A stretch of 64,000 bases of DNA from an uncultured Pelagibacteraceae bacterium (lineage in GTDB: Bacteria; Pseudomonadota; Alphaproteobacteria; Pelagibacterales; Pelagibacteraceae), in NCBI GenBank assembly GCA_902594395.1, contig CACJLZ010000002.1, forward strand, positions 1-64,000. The letters are read 5' to 3'. Of this stretch, positions 33,528 to 45,626 are shown piece by piece; position 1 is the stretch's first letter, and every line of letters starts with the position of its first letter. A program made the position numbers and the translations under genes. Under the pieces are notes generated by a model that was not told where the DNA came from, made no database searches, and saw only the letters and a program-made list of their open reading frames with translations.

Positions 33528-34452
33528 TAGATATGATTGAACCTTTTTTAATTTGAGATCCAAGCATAAACTCACCAATTTTTTGAACCTTTTTTCCCTC
33601 TCTCTGTATCTCAAGAACTTTAATAGATTTTTTGCCTCCACACGCTATTTCAAGATTGTCTGATATAACCTCACCATTTTGACCACCACCATTTCCAATT
33701 TCTGCTTTTAAAATTTTATATCTTTGGCCGTTAAAATTGAAAAAAGCTCCTGGAGAAGGATATAAGCCATTAATTTTTCCAATTATTTTTAAAGCATCAC
33801 TTTTCCAGTCTATTTGCCCTTCATTTTTAGTAATTTTTTTTGCATAAGTGGCTTTTGAATTGTCTTGATCAACAAAATTTGATTTACCCTCTAAAATTTC
33901 ATCTACAACATCTAAAATTTTATCCGCTGCCATTAAAGCGAGTTTTTCAGAGACCTCTTTTGCATTCAGACTTTGATCAAGTTTTATTTTATAAGTGTTA
34001 CTTACAGGTCCACTATCCAATTCTTCATTAATTTTCATTATACTGATCCCTGTTTCTGTGTCTAAATTCATTATAGCCCTCTGAATAGGTGCAGCACCTC
34101 TCCATTTTGGGAGTATAGATGCATGAATATTTATAAAACCTTTTTTTGTTAAACTTAAGAATTCTTTAGGAATTATTTGTCCATAGGCTACAACAATTGC
34201 AAGATCAGCCTCCATTTTTTTTAAAAACTCATATTCCTCAGTGTTATTTTTCAAGCTCTGTGGAGATCTGAATTCTATATTTAAAGTTTCCGATATACCT
34301 TGGACTGGTGATTTATTTATCTTCTGACCTCGGTGAGATTTTTGAGGTGGTTGTGTATAAACCAAATTTATTGGAAAACCATTTTGATATAGAGATTTTA
34401 ATATTGGAACTGCAAACATGGGTGTACCCATAAAAATGATTTTTTTAGGCAT
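33520..34452 (-). CDS. fmt: Methionyl-tRNA formyltransferase
   Basis: It formylates initiator Met-tRNA. The 310-residue protein begins with IIFMGTPMFAVPIL, has the catalytic Asn-His-Asp set in NIHASILPKWRGAAPIQRA and a C-terminal OB-like tRNA-binding domain with GLYPSPGAFF. It lies 2 bases behind def, the classical def-fmt pair whose products add and later remove the formyl group. Confidence 0.96.
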   Translation of the reverse strand: MPKKIIFMGTPMFAVPILKSLYQNGFPINLVYTQPPQKSHRGQKINKSPVQGISETLNIEFRSPQSLKNNTEEYEFLKKMEADLAIVVAYGQIIPKEFLSLTKKGFINIHASILPKWRGAAPIQRAIMNLDTETGISIMKINEELDSGPVSNTYKIKLDQSLNAKEVSEKLALMAADKILDVVDEILEGKSNFVDQDNSKATYAKKITKNEGQIDWKSDALKIIGKINGLYPSPGAFFNFNGQRYKILKAEIGNGGGQNGEVISDNLEIACGGKKSIKVLEIQREGKKVQKIGEFMLGSQIKKGSIISNV

Positions 34453-34454
34453 TT

Positions 34455-34979
34455 CTAAACTAATATTCTGTCAGGCTTTTTTTTTGTTTTTGAAATTTTT
34501 TTGATGATGATATCTCTTTTTAACTTTGATAGATGGTCAATAATCAATTTTCCATCTAAATGATTAATTTCGTGCTGTAAACAGGTTGATAAAAGACCAT
34601 CACACTTTAAATTTTTTTTTTCTCCATTGATATCAATATATTCCACTTCACAAATTTTTGGCCTTTCAATTTCTATAAATGTATCTGGAATTGATAAACA
34701 ACCCTCCTCATAAATTGAGGTTTCATCACTAACTTTTTTAATAACAGGATTTATGAAACTTAAAGGTTCCCTTTTTTCATCTTTAGTAGACACATCAATT
34801 ACTAAAATTCTTTTCAGGATACCTATTTGTACTGCAGCTAATCCGATACCTCTCGAAGCATACATTGTATCAAATAAATCATTGATTAGTTTTTTTTCGT
34901 TAGTGCTGACTTTTTCTAATGGTTTAGAGATTTTTTTTAAAGTTTCGTCAGGAACTGTAATTATATCTTTAATGCTCAT
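34455..34979 (-). CDS. def: Peptide deformylase
   Basis: The 174-residue metal enzyme removes the formyl group from new proteins. All three family motifs are present: GIGLAAVQIG (motif 1), EGCLSIPD (motif 2, with the Cys ligand) and QHEINHLDG (motif 3, with the two His ligands and Glu). It is first of def-fmt-truA on the minus strand. Confidence 0.96.
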   Translation of the reverse strand: MSIKDIITVPDETLKKISKPLEKVSTNEKKLINDLFDTMYASRGIGLAAVQIGILKRILVIDVSTKDEKREPLSFINPVIKKVSDETSIYEEGCLSIPDTFIEIERPKICEVEYIDINGEKKNLKCDGLLSTCLQHEINHLDGKLIIDHLSKLKRDIIIKKISKTKKKPDRILV

Positions 34980-35002
34980 TAGATAAATAAATAAACTAAT
35001 TT

Positions 35003-36775
35003 TTAAACTTTTAAAGGAAGAACTTTTAATAGAATCTTATTACGTAAGAAGTCTACGTTTAATTGATTAAGTGCACTTATTATAAAAAATAGGGTGTCCT
35101 CATCTAAAGTACTCAAATCATCTTGACCAATAACCTCTATAATTCTAAGAATTGTTGAAGCAGACTCATTATTATTTATCATGACCTGAATATCTGTTGG
35201 CATTTCAGAGTCTAGAATTTTATATAAATTGTCGTATTTCTTATCAATTTTTATGCCATCTGATTTTAATGACTCGATTAAAATAATATCTTTTTTTGAG
35301 ATAGAATACTTTTTATCTTTTTTTATTTTTTTGAGAAAATTATTGAGATCTTTTTCTATTTTTGTTTGGTTATATTCTCCAATAAAATATTTTATAAGTT
35401 TTGATTGATGTAAAAGATCATCATTATACTTTATTTTAGTTTGTTTTTTTTCATCAGTATTAATATTTTCTAAATAAAAACTAGTATGTTTTGAAGAAAT
35501 TTGATCTAATTCAATATCTTGCAAAAGGTCTTTTAATTTCTCGTCAAAAGCATTACCAATTTTATCCTTGATGAATGCTTCTTTTAAAAGTTTCATTAAC
35601 TCTATTTTTTTATTTATGTCAGACTCTAACAATACACTTTGATATAAAAGGGCCCTACTTTCAATATTAGTTAAAGATTTGAATACTGTTTTGACATTCA
35701 AAAATTGATCAATCGTAAACTGAAACCTTTTGTAAATTTGAAACAATTCATCTTCAAGATAATTCTTATTATGTGTGGCATACTCGATTAATTCTATTTT
35801 TTCTAATTCATCCAAGTCAATTTCATTAGTTTGATATAATAAATTTGAAGCAGCTAAATATTTCCATATTAATGGATTAGTATTTTCTTTTGGTTCGAAA
35901 AAAAATTCTGGGTTTGTTTTATGAGCCAAATGAAACTCTAGGATATTTTTTTCAGAAATAGCTTTATCAATTTCATCTGTATATCCAAAAAGATAGTTTA
36001 ATTTATTTTCAAAATATTGGTCGTTAAAACCTAATTCTTTTTTTAAGTCAAAAATCAATTGTGCTTCATCTTTTTTTCCATTGCTTATCAAACAATAGAT
36101 ATTAAATTTTGACAAATAATTGTTTTTTATTGGTTCTGAACTATTTAAAAGAATTTTGCAAGCTTGATCAAGCTTAGATTCAGATAAATATTGATCAACT
36201 AAATATTTACTTAGTTTAGGGTGTAAATTTAAAATATCATTCTTGATTAAATACTCCTCTATTAGCTCTAAGTTATTATATTTTATCAACCAATCTGATT
36301 TGATTTTTAAGAAATCCCTTTCACTAATATTTTTTTTGGGATAATAAGCGTTTGTTAGTAAAATAATATTCAAAAGTTCTGAAGCATCTCGTGATAAGTT
36401 CATTTTAGCTAAATTAGAGAAAAGATATTTTAATTGATCACCATTTGAATTGGACCACATATCAATTTTCAATCCAAAATCCTCAGGATCGTAGAGACCA
36501 ACTATTTTAATTTTTTTGGAATTTAAAGTTTCGTCAACTTTAATTGAGTCTGATTTATCTTTAGTTTGCATATTAAAAACATTTATTTTTTCAGTTTCAA
36601 GTGCGCTCTCAGTAGTTGAAATTAATTCTTTATTTTCAGAATTTTCTTGTATTTGCTCTTGATCAATATTCCATATATCTACAGGCTCATTTTCTGAAAA
36701 GGAATTCACGATTGAAAGGTAAAGAATAATTAGAATTGATAAATAAGTTTTATTTAACAATTTTAAAATTTTCAT
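35003..36775 (-). CDS. Large exported helical-repeat protein, unknown function
   Basis: No family recognised. A signal-like N-terminus (LLNKTYLSILIILYLSIVNSFS) suggests export. Residues about 30-90 are acidic and low in complexity, and the rest to residue 590 looks all-helical, with leucine-spaced repeats resembling a TPR-like or alpha-solenoid scaffold. Such proteins often gather other proteins in the periplasm. It starts inside the end of the small membrane-protein frame upstream (26-base overlap), so the two are probably co-expressed. A role in envelope assembly would be a guess. Confidence 0.72.
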   Translation of the reverse strand: MKILKLLNKTYLSILIILYLSIVNSFSENEPVDIWNIDQEQIQENSENKELISTTESALETEKINVFNMQTKDKSDSIKVDETLNSKKIKIVGLYDPEDFGLKIDMWSNSNGDQLKYLFSNLAKMNLSRDASELLNIILLTNAYYPKKNISERDFLKIKSDWLIKYNNLELIEEYLIKNDILNLHPKLSKYLVDQYLSESKLDQACKILLNSSEPIKNNYLSKFNIYCLISNGKKDEAQLIFDLKKELGFNDQYFENKLNYLFGYTDEIDKAISEKNILEFHLAHKTNPEFFFEPKENTNPLIWKYLAASNLLYQTNEIDLDELEKIELIEYATHNKNYLEDELFQIYKRFQFTIDQFLNVKTVFKSLTNIESRALLYQSVLLESDINKKIELMKLLKEAFIKDKIGNAFDEKLKDLLQDIELDQISSKHTSFYLENINTDEKKQTKIKYNDDLLHQSKLIKYFIGEYNQTKIEKDLNNFLKKIKKDKKYSISKKDIILIESLKSDGIKIDKKYDNLYKILDSEMPTDIQVMINNNESASTILRIIEVIGQDDLSTLDEDTLFFIISALNQLNVDFLRNKILLKVLPLKV

Positions 36776-36929
36776 TAGGTATTATTTTTTCAATTGGTTT
36801 TTTTGGTGCTGGGAAATCTAATTTATTTAAAAGAAAAATTATTCCAATAAATACAATTGCAATTAAAAATAACTTTATTAATAATCCAATTATACTTTTG
36901 CTATAACTTGTTTTTCTTGTAAATTGCAT
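36750..36929 (-). CDS. Small single-span membrane protein (59 aa)
   Basis: An ATG at 36927-36929 opens a 59-codon frame: basic N-terminus (MQFTRKTSYSKS), one strong membrane helix (LFLIAIVFIGIIFLL, about residues 20-34), then a proline-rich outside segment LDFPAPKKPIEK. By the positive-inside rule the tail would face the periplasm. It overlaps the exported repeat protein gene by 26 bases and is divergent from aroK. I do not recognise it, but its topology and the overlap suggest it is real and works with the gene behind it. Confidence 0.62.
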   Translation of the reverse strand: MQFTRKTSYSKSIIGLLIKLFLIAIVFIGIIFLLNKLDFPAPKKPIEKIIPNENFKIVK

Positions 36930-36986
36930 ATAAGTTTAATTAATTTCAAATTAAGACATATTTGTGTTTTTTCAATAAAGAAACTT

Positions 36987-37499
36987 ATGAAATCAAAGGA
37001 AAATTTAGTTTTTATAGGAATGATGGGCTCTGGGAAGAGCTCTATTGGCTCTTTGGTATCAAAAAAATTAAATCTTAACTTTTTTGATATCGATCAATTA
37101 ATTGAAAAAGATCAAAAAATGAAAATATCAAAAATTTTTGAAATAAAAGGAGAAAACTTCTTTAGGGATATTGAAAAAAAGGTATCTCTTAATATTTTAA
37201 AAAGTAAAAAAGGTGTGGTTGCACTTGGTGGAGGAGCTTTCATCAATCGAACGATTAAAAATGAGGTTTTAGAAAATCACTTATCATTTTGGCTTAATTG
37301 GAATATCGATACTTTAATTAATAGGATTAAAAACAGTAAAAAAAGACCTTTGGCAGTAAATTCTAGTAAAAATGAGCTCATAGAAATCATAAAAAAACGT
37401 TCAATTATTTACTCTAAAGCACTATATAAAATAGATTGTGAAAATTTTACAAAACAACAAATTGCAAAAAAAATCATAGATATTTATGAGTCCAATTAA
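36987..37499 (+). CDS. aroK: Shikimate kinase
   Basis: It phosphorylates shikimate. Walker A is GMMGSGKSS, the shikimate-binding Asp and Arg lie in DIDQLIE and FRDIEKK, and GGGAF and RPLA follow. The start at 36987 gives 170 residues, the family's usual size; an upstream in-frame ATG at 36924 would add 21 residues and run over the divergent small gene. It overlaps aroB by 14 bases, the common aroK-aroB pair. Confidence 0.94.
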   Translation: MKSKENLVFIGMMGSGKSSIGSLVSKKLNLNFFDIDQLIEKDQKMKISKIFEIKGENFFRDIEKKVSLNILKSKKGVVALGGGAFINRTIKNEVLENHLSFWLNWNIDTLINRIKNSKKRPLAVNSSKNELIEIIKKRSIIYSKALYKIDCENFTKQQIAKKIIDIYESN

Positions 37500-38592
37500 A
37501 CTAATAGTTAAAACTAAATCAGAAAAATATCCTATTATAATTGGGAGAAATTTAATTTCTAATTTATCACAGATATTAAAAAAAAATTCTATCAGCTTTA
37601 AAAAATGCTTGTTAGTTTTTGATAAAAATGTTCCAAATAGATATGTCACACAAATTTCAAGATCTCTAAAAAGATTTGAGGTTTACAAATTTATTTACAA
37701 TGCTAATGAGAAAAATAAAAATCAGAAAAATGTTAATAAAATTTTAAATCTTTTGCTCCAAAAGAATTTTTCAAGAGATGACAGTCTAATATCTATTGGA
37801 GGAGGCATTACTGGTGATGTAGCAAGTTTTGCGGCAAGTTTATTCAAAAGAGGTCTAAAATTTGTAAATATTCCAACAACATTGTTATCACAAGTTGACT
37901 CATCTGTTGGCGGAAAAACAGGTATTAACACATCTCAGGGCAAGAATTTAATTGGAAGTTTTTATCAACCTAAAATTGTTATCAGCGATGTAGACGTTTT
38001 AAAGAGTCTACCATTTAGAGAAGTAGTTTGTGGTTACGCAGAAATAGTAAAACATGCATTAATTGCAAATAAAAAGTTTTATAATTTTCTGGATAAAAAT
38101 ATTGATGACGTATTGAAATTAAAGTCTCCAACTATTGAAAAATCTATTTATGAGAGTTGTAAAGTTAAAAAATCCATAGTTGAAAAAGACGAAAAAGAAA
38201 AAAATCTGAGAAAAATTTTGAATTTTGGACATACTTTTGCTCATGCATATGAGGCAAGTTTAAATTTTTCAAAAAAATTAAATCATGGAGAGGCAGTAAT
38301 TCTAGGTATGAAATCTGCGTTTGAATTTAGCAAAAATAAAAAGCTGATTACCCATAAAGAATTTGATTCTGCAATTAAACATCTTAATAATTATCATTTT
38401 CCAGTTTCTATTAAAAATTATTTTACAATAAAAAAAATTAATCAGATCATATCCTTTATGATAAGAGACAAAAAGAATAACTCTAAAAATATTAAGCTTA
38501 TGTTAATTAAAAAAATTGGAGGCCCAATAATTGAAAAAGAAATTTCAGATGTTACCGCCAAACTTTTTTTAAAAAAAAAATTAATTAATTAA
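37486..38592 (+). CDS. aroB: 3-dehydroquinate synthase
   Basis: It makes the first ring of the shikimate pathway, using NAD and zinc. Visible are ISIGGGITGDVASFAASLFKRG (NAD loop), PTTLLSQVDSSVGGKTGIN, GYAEIVKHALI with a zinc-ligand region, and NFGHTFAHAYE and LNHGEAVILGM with the His ligands. The length is 368 residues. Its end overlaps the convergent bolA end by 12 bases. Confidence 0.95.
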   Translation: MSPIKLIVKTKSEKYPIIIGRNLISNLSQILKKNSISFKKCLLVFDKNVPNRYVTQISRSLKRFEVYKFIYNANEKNKNQKNVNKILNLLLQKNFSRDDSLISIGGGITGDVASFAASLFKRGLKFVNIPTTLLSQVDSSVGGKTGINTSQGKNLIGSFYQPKIVISDVDVLKSLPFREVVCGYAEIVKHALIANKKFYNFLDKNIDDVLKLKSPTIEKSIYESCKVKKSIVEKDEKEKNLRKILNFGHTFAHAYEASLNFSKKLNHGEAVILGMKSAFEFSKNKKLITHKEFDSAIKHLNNYHFPVSIKNYFTIKKINQIISFMIRDKKNNSKNIKLMLIKKIGGPIIEKEISDVTAKLFLKKKLIN

Positions 38593-38841
38593 AATTTGTA
38601 AAGAGTGAATATGATTTTTTAATTCCTCGTCTAATATTTTATAAATTTTTTTATTACTCTCAATTTTATTTAATTTCTTAAGCTCCTCAGACTCTATACT
38701 GATTTTTAAATGAAATTTTTTACTTTCATGTCCTGGATGATTTTTATGTAAGAATGTTTTATCTTCTATCAAAATATTTTCAATATTAATATTTTTTTTT
38801 ATTTTTTTTTTTACGTTTGTAATTAATTCATCTATATTCAT
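38581..38841 (-). CDS. bolA: BolA family protein
   Basis: The 86-residue protein has the BolA fold with the signature HPGHESKKFHLKISIES (the loop histidine and the helix-turn-helix-like strand). BolA proteins pair with monothiol glutaredoxins in iron-sulfur cluster handling and may act on transcription. It is divergent from the DnaJ-domain gene with 16 bases between start codons. The same set (aroB, bolA, dnaJ-like, cobS, cobT) is found in other Alphaproteobacteria. Confidence 0.88.
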   Translation of the reverse strand: MNIDELITNVKKKIKKNINIENILIEDKTFLHKNHPGHESKKFHLKISIESEELKKLNKIESNKKIYKILDEELKNHIHSLQILIN

Positions 38842-38857
38842 TTGATATAATTATATC

Positions 38858-39379
38858 ATGAAAAATATCTGTGACTGGAATAATTGCAATGAAATTGGTG
38901 AATATAAAGCACCAGTTGAAAAAGATAATAGTAAAAAATTTAGGTTATTATGTTTAAACCATGTGAAAGAATTTAATAAAAATTGGAATTATTTCTCAGG
39001 AATGAACGATGATCAAGTGATTGATTTTTTGAAATCAGACATGGTTTGGCATAAACCTACTCAAAGTTTTAGTTCTTCAGATAATTTTTTTAAAGTCTTG
39101 TGGAATAATACTTTGCGAGACGAACTTGATAAAGAAAAGTTAAAAAGTGATTTTAATCACATGGGACAATTTAGATATAATCACAAAGACATCAAAGCAT
39201 TTGAAATATTGGGTATTTCTGTAGGATCGAATTGGGGAAAAATTTATGAAAAATTTAAAATACTTGTTAAAAAATTTCACCCTGATATGAATTCTGGGAA
39301 TAAAAAATTTGAAGAAAAACTTAAATTAATAACTTTGGCTTACACTCAGTTAAAAAATACTTATAGAGAAAAAAATTGA
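38858..39379 (+). CDS. DnaJ-domain protein with N-terminal Cys cluster
   Basis: The C-terminal part (about 115-173) is a J domain with the HPD motif in [10 protein letters not shown], so it can stimulate an Hsp70 ATPase. The N-terminus has Cys5, Cys10, Cys32 and His35, a possible small zinc or metal site. There is no G/F region or DnaJ C-terminal domain, so it is a specialised co-chaperone rather than DnaJ itself. It overlaps cobS by 4 bases and may help load or fold the CobS/CobT complex. Confidence 0.85.
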   Translation: MKNICDWNNCNEIGEYKAPVEKDNSKKFRLLCLNHVKEFNKNWNYFSGMNDDQVIDFLKSDMVWHKPTQSFSSSDNFFKVLWNNTLRDELDKEKLKSDFNHMGQFRYNHKDIKAFEILGISVGSNWGKIYEKFKILVKKFHPDMNSGNKKFEEKLKLITLAYTQLKNTYREKN

Positions 39380-40350
39380 CACCAAATATCAACAGTCAGC
39401 CTGACATAAAACTCTCAATAAAACAAACCTTTGGGATAGAGTCCAATATGGAGGTGGATGCTTTTTCTAAAAAGAATGAGTATGTGCCAGAAATAGATAA
39501 AAACTACAAATTTGATCGTGATACTACTCTAGCTATCATCTCGGGTTTTGCTTTTAACAAAAGAGTTTTGGTTCAAGGATATCATGGAACAGGAAAATCT
39601 ACTCATATAGAACAAATTGCTGCAAGGTTAAATTGGCCTTGCATCAGAGTAAATTTAGACAGTCATATCAGTCGTATAGATTTAATAGGTAAGGACGCGA
39701 TTGTTTTGAAAGATGGTAAGCAAGTTACACAATTTAATGAAGGGATTTTACCTTGGTCCATACAAAACCCCATTGCTTTAGTATTTGATGAATATGATGC
39801 AGGAAGACCTGATGTAATGTTCGTTATACAGAGGGTGCTTGAAGCACAAGGTAATTTTACTCTTTTAGACAAAAATAAAGTAATTAAACAAAATAAATTT
39901 TTTAGATTATTTGCAACCTCTAATACTATTGGTTTAGGCGATACAACAGGTCTTTACCATGGAACTCAGCAAATAAATCAAGGCCAAATGGATAGATGGA
40001 ATATTGTTACAACCTTAAACTATCTCAGTCTTGATAAAGAAATGGAAATTATTTTAGCAAAAAATAAAGATTTAAATAATTCAAAAGGAAAAGAAAAAGT
40101 TTCTAATATGATAAAAGTTGCTTCATTAACTAGAAAAGGATTTATAGCTGGTGATATATCAACAGTTATGAGTCCAAGAACAGTTTTGCACTGGGCTGAA
40201 AATTCAGAAATTTTTAAAGATACAGGTTACGCTTTTAGGGTAACATTTTTAAATAAATGTGATGAGATTGAAAAGAACATAATCGCAGAATATTACCAAA
40301 GGTGTTTTGGTGAAGAATTGCCAGAGTCCTTATTAAATATCCAAATTTAA
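39376..40350 (+). CDS. cobS: CobS-like AAA+ ATPase (MoxR type)
   Basis: The 324-residue AAA+ protein has Walker A YHGTGKST, Walker [10 protein letters not shown], sensor segment FATSNTIG and the [17 protein letters not shown] block found in CobS. With CobT it forms the ATPase part of an aerobic cobaltochelatase in B12 makers. The start is TTG (39376), overlapping the DnaJ-like stop by 4 bases. No cobN or other corrin gene lies in this window, so its real partner is open. Confidence 0.88.
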   Translation: MTPNINSQPDIKLSIKQTFGIESNMEVDAFSKKNEYVPEIDKNYKFDRDTTLAIISGFAFNKRVLVQGYHGTGKSTHIEQIAARLNWPCIRVNLDSHISRIDLIGKDAIVLKDGKQVTQFNEGILPWSIQNPIALVFDEYDAGRPDVMFVIQRVLEAQGNFTLLDKNKVIKQNKFFRLFATSNTIGLGDTTGLYHGTQQINQGQMDRWNIVTTLNYLSLDKEMEIILAKNKDLNNSKGKEKVSNMIKVASLTRKGFIAGDISTVMSPRTVLHWAENSEIFKDTGYAFRVTFLNKCDEIEKNIIAEYYQRCFGEELPESLLNIQI

Positions 40351-42149
40351 TGAACAATAAGACTGAGAGTTTAAAAGAAAAGCTTAGACAAGCTCTATCC
40401 TCTACTGCAAGGGTAATTTCAGATGATTTAGGTATTAATACAAAAAAGAATATTAAAAATTCTGAAAAACAAGATTTAATTGAATTGGAAAATTTAAATT
40501 CAAAAAACGATTTTATTAAAGCTAGAGCAGAAACAGACTCAAAAGCTCTTAAAAGGAAATTTTCGAGTGAGTCTATATTTAAAAAAAATTTACCCACTGG
40601 TTCTTCATGTAAATCACTTTACACAATCACAGAAAAAATAAGATATGAAAAATTGGGATCTAAAATGTTAAAAGGAATAGACAAAAATTTACGAGATAAC
40701 TATATTCAAATGATTAATCACAAAAGAGAAAATCAAATTAAATCCAAAGATGATGTGTCTGTGATAGAAGCTTTTGAATTATATATGTTAAAAAATTTTC
40801 ACAAAATCAAACTTAGTCCTTTAACATCAAAAATGTTAGATTTCTGGGAAAAAGATTTTGATAAATCAATTTTTGAACATATAGAATTTTTTGAAAAAAA
40901 TTTAGAAAATCAAAATATATATAGTTCGAAATTTTCTCAAATACTGCAAAAGATGGATATATTTCAATCAGAAGAAAATGAGAAAAAAAAAGATGAAAAT
41001 CAAGAGGATAACCAAGATAATCGGTCGAGTGATAATGATGAACGTGAGGATGAGGATAAGAAAGATCCTGAAAAACAAGATGAAACGGACACAAGTTTGG
41101 ACTCGGATTATAATATTGATGAATATAAATTAGATGAACAGATTGTTGATACAGAATCAGATGAACAAAATTCAGAGCACTTAATTCAAAAAAAAAATTT
41201 AAAAAATTTAAATGTAGATTACAAAATCTTCACAACACAATTTGATGAAATTACAAAAGCTGAAAATCTCGAGAATTCTGATGAAGCTAATAAACTTCGA
41301 AAAACTTTAGATCAACAATTAATTGGTTTCCAAGATGTTATCACAAAACTTGCTAATAAACTTCAGAGACAATTGTTGGCAAAACAGAATAGAGCTTGGG
41401 AGTTTGATTTAGAGGAGGGACTACTTGACAGCTCTAAGTTACCGAGAATTATAATGGATCCATATAATTCTTTATCTTTCAAAAAAGAAAAAGATTTAGA
41501 CTTTAAAGATACTGTTGTTACACTTTTAATTGATAACTCAGGTTCTATGAGAGGTAGACCAATTACAATCGCAGCTATTTGTGCTGATATTCTCTCTAGA
41601 ACACTGGAGCGTTGCTCTGTAAAAGTAGATATACTAGGTTTTACGACAAAAAATTGGAAGGGTGGTCAAAGTAGAGAGTTTTGGAATAAAAACAATAAAC
41701 CCAAGACACCTGGGAGATTAAATGACTTGAGACATATCATTTATAAAGGGGCAGATACACATTGGAGACAGGCAAAAGATAACCTTGGGTTAATGTTAAA
41801 AGAGGGTTTGCTTAAAGAAAATATAGATGGTGAGGCTATTACATGGGCCTTCAATAGAATTAAAAAAAGGAAAGAAGAAAGAAAAATTTTGATGGTAATC
41901 TCAGATGGTGCGCCTGTTGATGACTCAACTTTGTCAGTAAATTCTGGTGATTTTTTAGAGAAACATTTGAAAAAAATGGTGAAGTTTATTGAGGATAAAT
42001 CTGAAATAGAAATTTTAGCTATAGGAATTGGTCACGATGTTTCGAGATATTATAAAAGAGCGATTAAAATTACTGATGTAAATGAACTTGGTGACGTAAT
42101 GATTTCTCAATTGAGCTCATTATTTGACAAAAAAGCAAAATTACATTAA
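40350..42149 (+). CDS. cobT: CobT-like protein with VWA domain
   Basis: The 599-residue protein has a helical N-terminal domain, a strongly acidic stretch (about residues 205-260, rich in Asp, Glu and Asn) and a C-terminal von Willebrand A domain with the metal site DNSGSMRG and later SDGAPVDD. CobT partners CobS in a chelatase complex; the layout resembles magnesium chelatase D/I. It shares one base with cobS and overlaps the convergent regB end by 4 bases. Confidence 0.9.
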   Translation: MNNKTESLKEKLRQALSSTARVISDDLGINTKKNIKNSEKQDLIELENLNSKNDFIKARAETDSKALKRKFSSESIFKKNLPTGSSCKSLYTITEKIRYEKLGSKMLKGIDKNLRDNYIQMINHKRENQIKSKDDVSVIEAFELYMLKNFHKIKLSPLTSKMLDFWEKDFDKSIFEHIEFFEKNLENQNIYSSKFSQILQKMDIFQSEENEKKKDENQEDNQDNRSSDNDEREDEDKKDPEKQDETDTSLDSDYNIDEYKLDEQIVDTESDEQNSEHLIQKKNLKNLNVDYKIFTTQFDEITKAENLENSDEANKLRKTLDQQLIGFQDVITKLANKLQRQLLAKQNRAWEFDLEEGLLDSSKLPRIIMDPYNSLSFKKEKDLDFKDTVVTLLIDNSGSMRGRPITIAAICADILSRTLERCSVKVDILGFTTKNWKGGQSREFWNKNNKPKTPGRLNDLRHIIYKGADTHWRQAKDNLGLMLKEGLLKENIDGEAITWAFNRIKKRKEERKILMVISDGAPVDDSTLSVNSGDFLEKHLKKMVKFIEDKSEIEILAIGIGHDVSRYYKRAIKITDVNELGDVMISQLSSLFDKKAKLH

Positions 42150-43426
42150 ATTTTTTTTAAATCTTGATTTTTCCATCTTATATTAACCTCTGCTCCAGTT
42201 CTTGTTTTAGAATTTTGACAATTCAAAGAGGCAAAGTTTTTCTCAAGTAAGTTTTTACCAATAAATATTCCTAAACCTAAACCAGATTGTTTCTTATTCT
42301 TGTTCTTAAGTGTTCTTAAATAAGGTTCACCTATTTTTGATAATATTTCACTTGGATATCCTTCACCATCATCTTCGATAGTGATTTCAGTATAATCATT
42401 ATTACTTTTTAAAGTTATAAATATTTTTTCTCTAGCAAATTTATTCGCGTTTCCAATAAAATTTCTCAAGCCATATATTATCTCAATTGATTTTGGAATT
42501 TTTCTCGAACTTGAATCTTGATCGAAATTTAGAATAAATTTTTTACTACTTGTTTCTTTAAATGAATTAATAATTTGAATGATGTATTTTTTAAAATTTA
42601 AGTCCTCATCTATAAAGTCGTCTTCTTCAATCGGGTTTAAAGACAACTTTTTTAAAATTTGATTACATCTCTCTACTTGACTTGATAATAATTCTATATC
42701 TGATTTCAGTTCTGCACTGTCCTTTAATTGATCTTTTAGCTCTTGTGAGATAATTTTGATAGTGGATAATGGAGTTCCAAGAGAATGTGCTGCTGCAGCT
42801 GCTTGACCCCCTAAAGATAACATCTCATGTTCTTGAGCCATTATTTCCTCCATTTTACTTAATGCTTCTTTTCTTTTTCTAGATTCAGAGCCAAATACTA
42901 TTGCAAAATAATTTAAGAAAATTAAGGCAATTACTAATGCAATTGGAATTGAATAATAATAATAGGGATCGACATGAAAATGATCATTTAATGGAGCAGG
43001 TAAGTCCTTAGCATAAAATGTCAAAAAAATAATCATTAGTATTGTTGTAACAACAAGAAATAAATTTGTTCTAATACCTAAATTTGATGATGCAAAAACA
43101 CTAGGAATTAATAAAAAAATAACAAAAGGATTTACGACACCTCCTGTAAGATATATCAGTGAACCTAATTGAAGTATATCAATCATTAAAAAAACTAGCG
43201 CAGATCTATCAGAAAGTTGAGTTTTATTGTAAATTAAGATCAAATAAAAATTACTTAAGGTCCCAATAAAAATAATTAGATTCGATAAAAAAAAATTAAA
43301 ATCGAAATTGAAAAAAAAATAAACTATATATACTGAAATCAATTGCCCTATTATACCTATCCATCTTAAAGAAATATAAGTAGATTTTTTTAAAGTATGA
43401 AATTTTGAAGTTTCAAAAAACTTCAT
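42146..43426 (-). CDS. regB: Redox sensor histidine kinase, RegB/PrrB family
   Basis: Six hydrophobic spans fill residues about 20-178, with the quinone-binding loop GGVVNPF at 95-101. The H-box is [11 protein letters not shown] with His214, and the redox-active cysteine of RegB is kept as Cys254 in ERCNQIL. The ATPase part has FIGNANKFA (N box), DDGEGYP and SGLGLGIF (G boxes). It would sense the state of the respiratory chain. The usual response regulator (RegA) is not next to it. It is 3 bases behind gyrB. Confidence 0.9.
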   Translation of the reverse strand: MKFFETSKFHTLKKSTYISLRWIGIIGQLISVYIVYFFFNFDFNFFLSNLIIFIGTLSNFYLILIYNKTQLSDRSALVFLMIDILQLGSLIYLTGGVVNPFVIFLLIPSVFASSNLGIRTNLFLVVTTILMIIFLTFYAKDLPAPLNDHFHVDPYYYYSIPIALVIALIFLNYFAIVFGSESRKRKEALSKMEEIMAQEHEMLSLGGQAAAAAHSLGTPLSTIKIISQELKDQLKDSAELKSDIELLSSQVERCNQILKKLSLNPIEEDDFIDEDLNFKKYIIQIINSFKETSSKKFILNFDQDSSSRKIPKSIEIIYGLRNFIGNANKFAREKIFITLKSNNDYTEITIEDDGEGYPSEILSKIGEPYLRTLKNKNKKQSGLGLGIFIGKNLLEKNFASLNCQNSKTRTGAEVNIRWKNQDLKKI

Positions 43427-43429
43427 GGT

Positions 43430-45496
<2,067 letters not shown>

Positions 45497-45626
45497 TTAA
45501 TTTAGGAAAAATAAATTATATCATTTTTTAAGTTTATTTGTGTATTTATAATAAATAGTTATGAATTATTTCCTCAAATAACCCTTAATTTTCAATACTT
45601 TTTTAACTTTTTTGAATATTGCTATG

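Noticed and set aside
33528-33641. N-terminal extension of truA by 38 codons
   Set aside because: It reads through the end of fmt, and the family start RYQILIEYVG follows the ATG at 33527.
40813-41094. Minus-strand frame rich in His, Phe and Tyr inside cobT
   Set aside because: It mirrors the acidic Asp/Glu/Asn stretch of cobT read on the other strand; the His-rich look is a by-product.
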